Positions 62,535 to 64,000 of a DNA stretch of 64,000 nt are shown piece after piece; positions within the stretch are counted from its first letter, which is position 1, and every line of letters begins with the position of its first letter. A program made the translations under genes and the position numbers. The DNA is from Pokkaliibacter plantistimulans. GTDB taxonomy: Bacteria > Pseudomonadota > Gammaproteobacteria > Pseudomonadales > Balneatricaceae. The notes under the pieces were generated by a model, which saw only the letters and a program-made list of their open reading frames with translations, was not told the origin of the DNA and searched no databases. Where the stretch lies: positions 62,001-126,000 of the forward strand of contig NZ_LAPT01000002.1 in the NCBI RefSeq assembly GCF_003194385.1. The letters are read 5' to 3'.

Positions 62535-63764
62535 CTATTCTTTCATTATGCTTTGGGATTTGCGTTGCTGAATGAGCACCCCTAAAGTGACTCCTACAAG
62601 TACTCCCCAGAAGTTGAATTCTGGCATCTCAACTATTCCTCGAACTAAATTCTGACCAGTGAATGATAGCCATAGAGCAAGTAGTAAGCTTTGATCAATG
62701 CTATTTTTTTCTAGCCGAAAAGCTGTAGTTAATGGATACCACATCATTAATAAGCAAAAAAGCAGAGTACCCAGCAGTAGAAGAACACCACCTTCTGCCC
62801 ATTGGCCTAACAAGAGGTTGTGTGGCCCCATTGCAGATTGAAATATCCACTCAGGGTGGGACGGTAAAGCGGAGTTGTAGGCTGTAGTGTATTGGCCATA
62901 GCCGTAGCCTAGCCATGGATTAGCTTTGATTAATTCTATTGCGGCTCCCCATACCCCATCACCTGCGCGACCGTTGCTAGTGGTTAGGGTTAAATGACTG
63001 AGGATGCTACTGGGGGCGAATGTGAAAGTAGCTAGTATAGCCACACCTGCAAGGGCTAAAAATAAAGCCTGTTCATGTCGCTTTAAGCAGAGAGTGAGCC
63101 AAAGCAGGCCTATAAATGCTGCGGCGAGCATTGCTCCTCGTGTGTTAGTACCAATCAGCAGGGCTATACAGAGTATTAGGATAACGGTCAAAAGGATGCG
63201 CTTATATATTGTACTTGTCTGCGGCCAAAGCAATAAACCAAATGGTAGCAAAATGACAAGTCCATCTGCTCGAGCTCTATGCGCATATGCATCTGACACG
63301 GGGTACTGATCTGGTAATAACCATTCCAGGAAATATTGCAGCAAGTCGCCAATTTGTGTTGCCACTAAGGCAAAAGCCAGGGAGCAGAGGACAAAACCTG
63401 ACATCTTGCGGGTTTGCATAATGATGGCGATTGCCAAAGGTGTTAGAAATAACTTGAAGATAAGTAATGAACTAACTTCGGACCAACTTTTGTAGGGGTT
63501 TTGTGAAATAAATACACTATATAACAGAGTAAATAAGAAAACGGCATAGCCAAAAAAGAGGGGAGTTTTAATTGTTTTGATTAATGTGTCTGGTCGGTGG
63601 TATGCGCAGTAAATACCACTTAACATTAGTACTGAGGCCGCAATTTCTTTAATGCTTGTTGGCGCAGAAGAAAAGAAGCTTGCCAAATGGATGAAAAGTG
63701 CCCACATGCCGATGAATGTGGCCTTGATCAGTGACTTTGGTTGATTTAAAGAGGCGTCATGCAT
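62535..63764 (-). CDS. O-antigen ligase / Wzy_C-domain membrane protein (WaaL-like)
   Basis: 409 residues with ten or more hydrophobic helices. The Wzy_C-type region (about 195-340) has GTNTRGAMLAAAFIGLLWL and a periplasmic loop with NPWLGYGYGQYTTAY and a conserved His (AMGPHNLLLGQWAEGG), the pattern of O-antigen ligases. It would join O-polysaccharide or an extra sugar to the lipid A core on the periplasmic side; a polymerase is the alternative. The DNA is clearly more AT-rich than the left part of the window. Its start overlaps the preceding (rightward in coordinates) GT gene by 8 bases. Confidence 0.8.
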   Translation of the reverse strand: MHDASLNQPKSLIKATFIGMWALFIHLASFFSSAPTSIKEIAASVLMLSGIYCAYHRPDTLIKTIKTPLFFGYAVFLFTLLYSVFISQNPYKSWSEVSSLLIFKLFLTPLAIAIIMQTRKMSGFVLCSLAFALVATQIGDLLQYFLEWLLPDQYPVSDAYAHRARADGLVILLPFGLLLWPQTSTIYKRILLTVILILCIALLIGTNTRGAMLAAAFIGLLWLTLCLKRHEQALFLALAGVAILATFTFAPSSILSHLTLTTSNGRAGDGVWGAAIELIKANPWLGYGYGQYTTAYNSALPSHPEWIFQSAMGPHNLLLGQWAEGGVLLLLGTLLFCLLMMWYPLTTAFRLEKNSIDQSLLLALWLSFTGQNLVRGIVEMPEFNFWGVLVGVTLGVLIQQRKSQSIMKE

Positions 63765-64000
63765 GATTTGCTATATTTCTATAAAGTTGTAATAAGCATT
63801 GTTCTAATGATGTGTCGCTTATATGGTCAATTAAATTTGGGGCTTGTCTTTCCCTTGCCTCTCTTAATGGCTCGAAGTGCAATGAAAGGGCTTTGTGGTC
63901 AAGGGCGTCAATAACTAACCCAGGAGCCCCATGTTCAATCAGTTCAGCTCCTCCACAACTACTGCTAGTTATTATTGGTAGTCCGCATGCTAGTGCCTCC
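63757..64000 (-). CDS. Family 4 glycosyltransferase, C-terminal part (truncated by window edge)
   Basis: An open frame of 80 residues enters from the right edge and ends at TGA 63757-63759. It begins EALACGLPIITSSSCGGAEL, the donor-site end of GT4 enzymes with the second Glu of E-X7-E at the start, and continues IEHGAPGLVIDALDHKALS. Only the C-terminus is inside the window. It is upstream of, and overlaps by 8 bases, the WaaL-like gene, so both belong to one leftward transcription unit facing the main LPS operon. Confidence 0.75.
   Translation of the reverse strand, partial: EALACGLPIITSSSCGGAELIEHGAPGLVIDALDHKALSLHFEPLREARERQAPNLIDHISDTSLEQCLLQLYRNIANHA

Noticed and set aside
1-64000. CRISPR arrays, tRNA/rRNA genes, insertion sequences, phage genes
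   Set aside because: Reading the window I saw no regularly spaced repeats, no cloverleaf-like T-loop/anticodon sequences in gaps, and no transposase, integrase or capsid-like proteins.

Overview
The window is a 64 kb piece of a gammaproteobacterial chromosome with moderately high GC. The gene neighbourhoods and protein sequences mix enterobacterial pairings (maoP next to hdfR, tesA overlapping ybbA-ybbP, a Tsx channel) with pseudomonad ones (thiS-thiG, argE-argA, glnE-ilvE-waaF-waaC). An Oceanospirillales or related marine/environmental genus fits best, but that placement is inference. Nearly all DNA is coding. I see no rRNA, tRNA, CRISPR array, insertion sequence or prophage.

Left part (1-13,900): rlmI (rRNA methylation), maoP and hdfR, the aldo/keto reductase tas followed by a first OmpR-type regulator/kinase pair, rdgB-hemW, then tesA diverging from ybbA-ybbP with overlapping 5' ends, and the nucleoside channel tsx with a strong terminator. 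Middle part (14,000-30,400): a second, canonical ompR-envZ pair read leftwards, a large membrane c-di-GMP protein with a spoiled GGDEF and an intact EAL domain, dgkA, tex, gshA, the haem operon hemC-hemD-hemX-hemY, a DUF423 membrane protein and thiS-thiG.

Right-middle (30,400-51,600): a DUF1800/DUF1501 secreted-protein pair and a DHH phosphoesterase sit between thiG and trmB. They are followed by a small ferredoxin, argE-argA, dgt, a CYTH triphosphatase, a receiver/HD-GYP protein with a 1446-residue hybrid kinase, a lipoprotein, a small winged-helix protein, glnE and ilvE.

Right end (52,100-64,000): a tightly coupled lipopolysaccharide operon (waaF, waaC, a WaaE-like GT2 enzyme, two more GT9 enzymes, a GT4 enzyme, an asparagine-synthetase-like amidotransferase, two more GT4 enzymes). 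Facing it are an O-antigen-ligase-like membrane protein and a further GT4 gene cut by the window edge. Base composition becomes visibly more AT-rich from about 55 kb and strongly so after 62.5 kb, as expected for a variable surface-polysaccharide locus.

The best candidates for something less ordinary are the HD-GYP/hybrid-kinase phosphorelay module between the ygiF-like gene and glnE, the amidotransferase inside the LPS operon, the DUF1501/DUF1800/DHH insertion in the thiG-trmB neighbourhood, a RutR-like palindrome upstream of tsx, and a perfect in-frame 30-bp tandem duplication in ybbP. No clearly unprecedented system was found. All calls rest on reading the sequence; no database search was possible.
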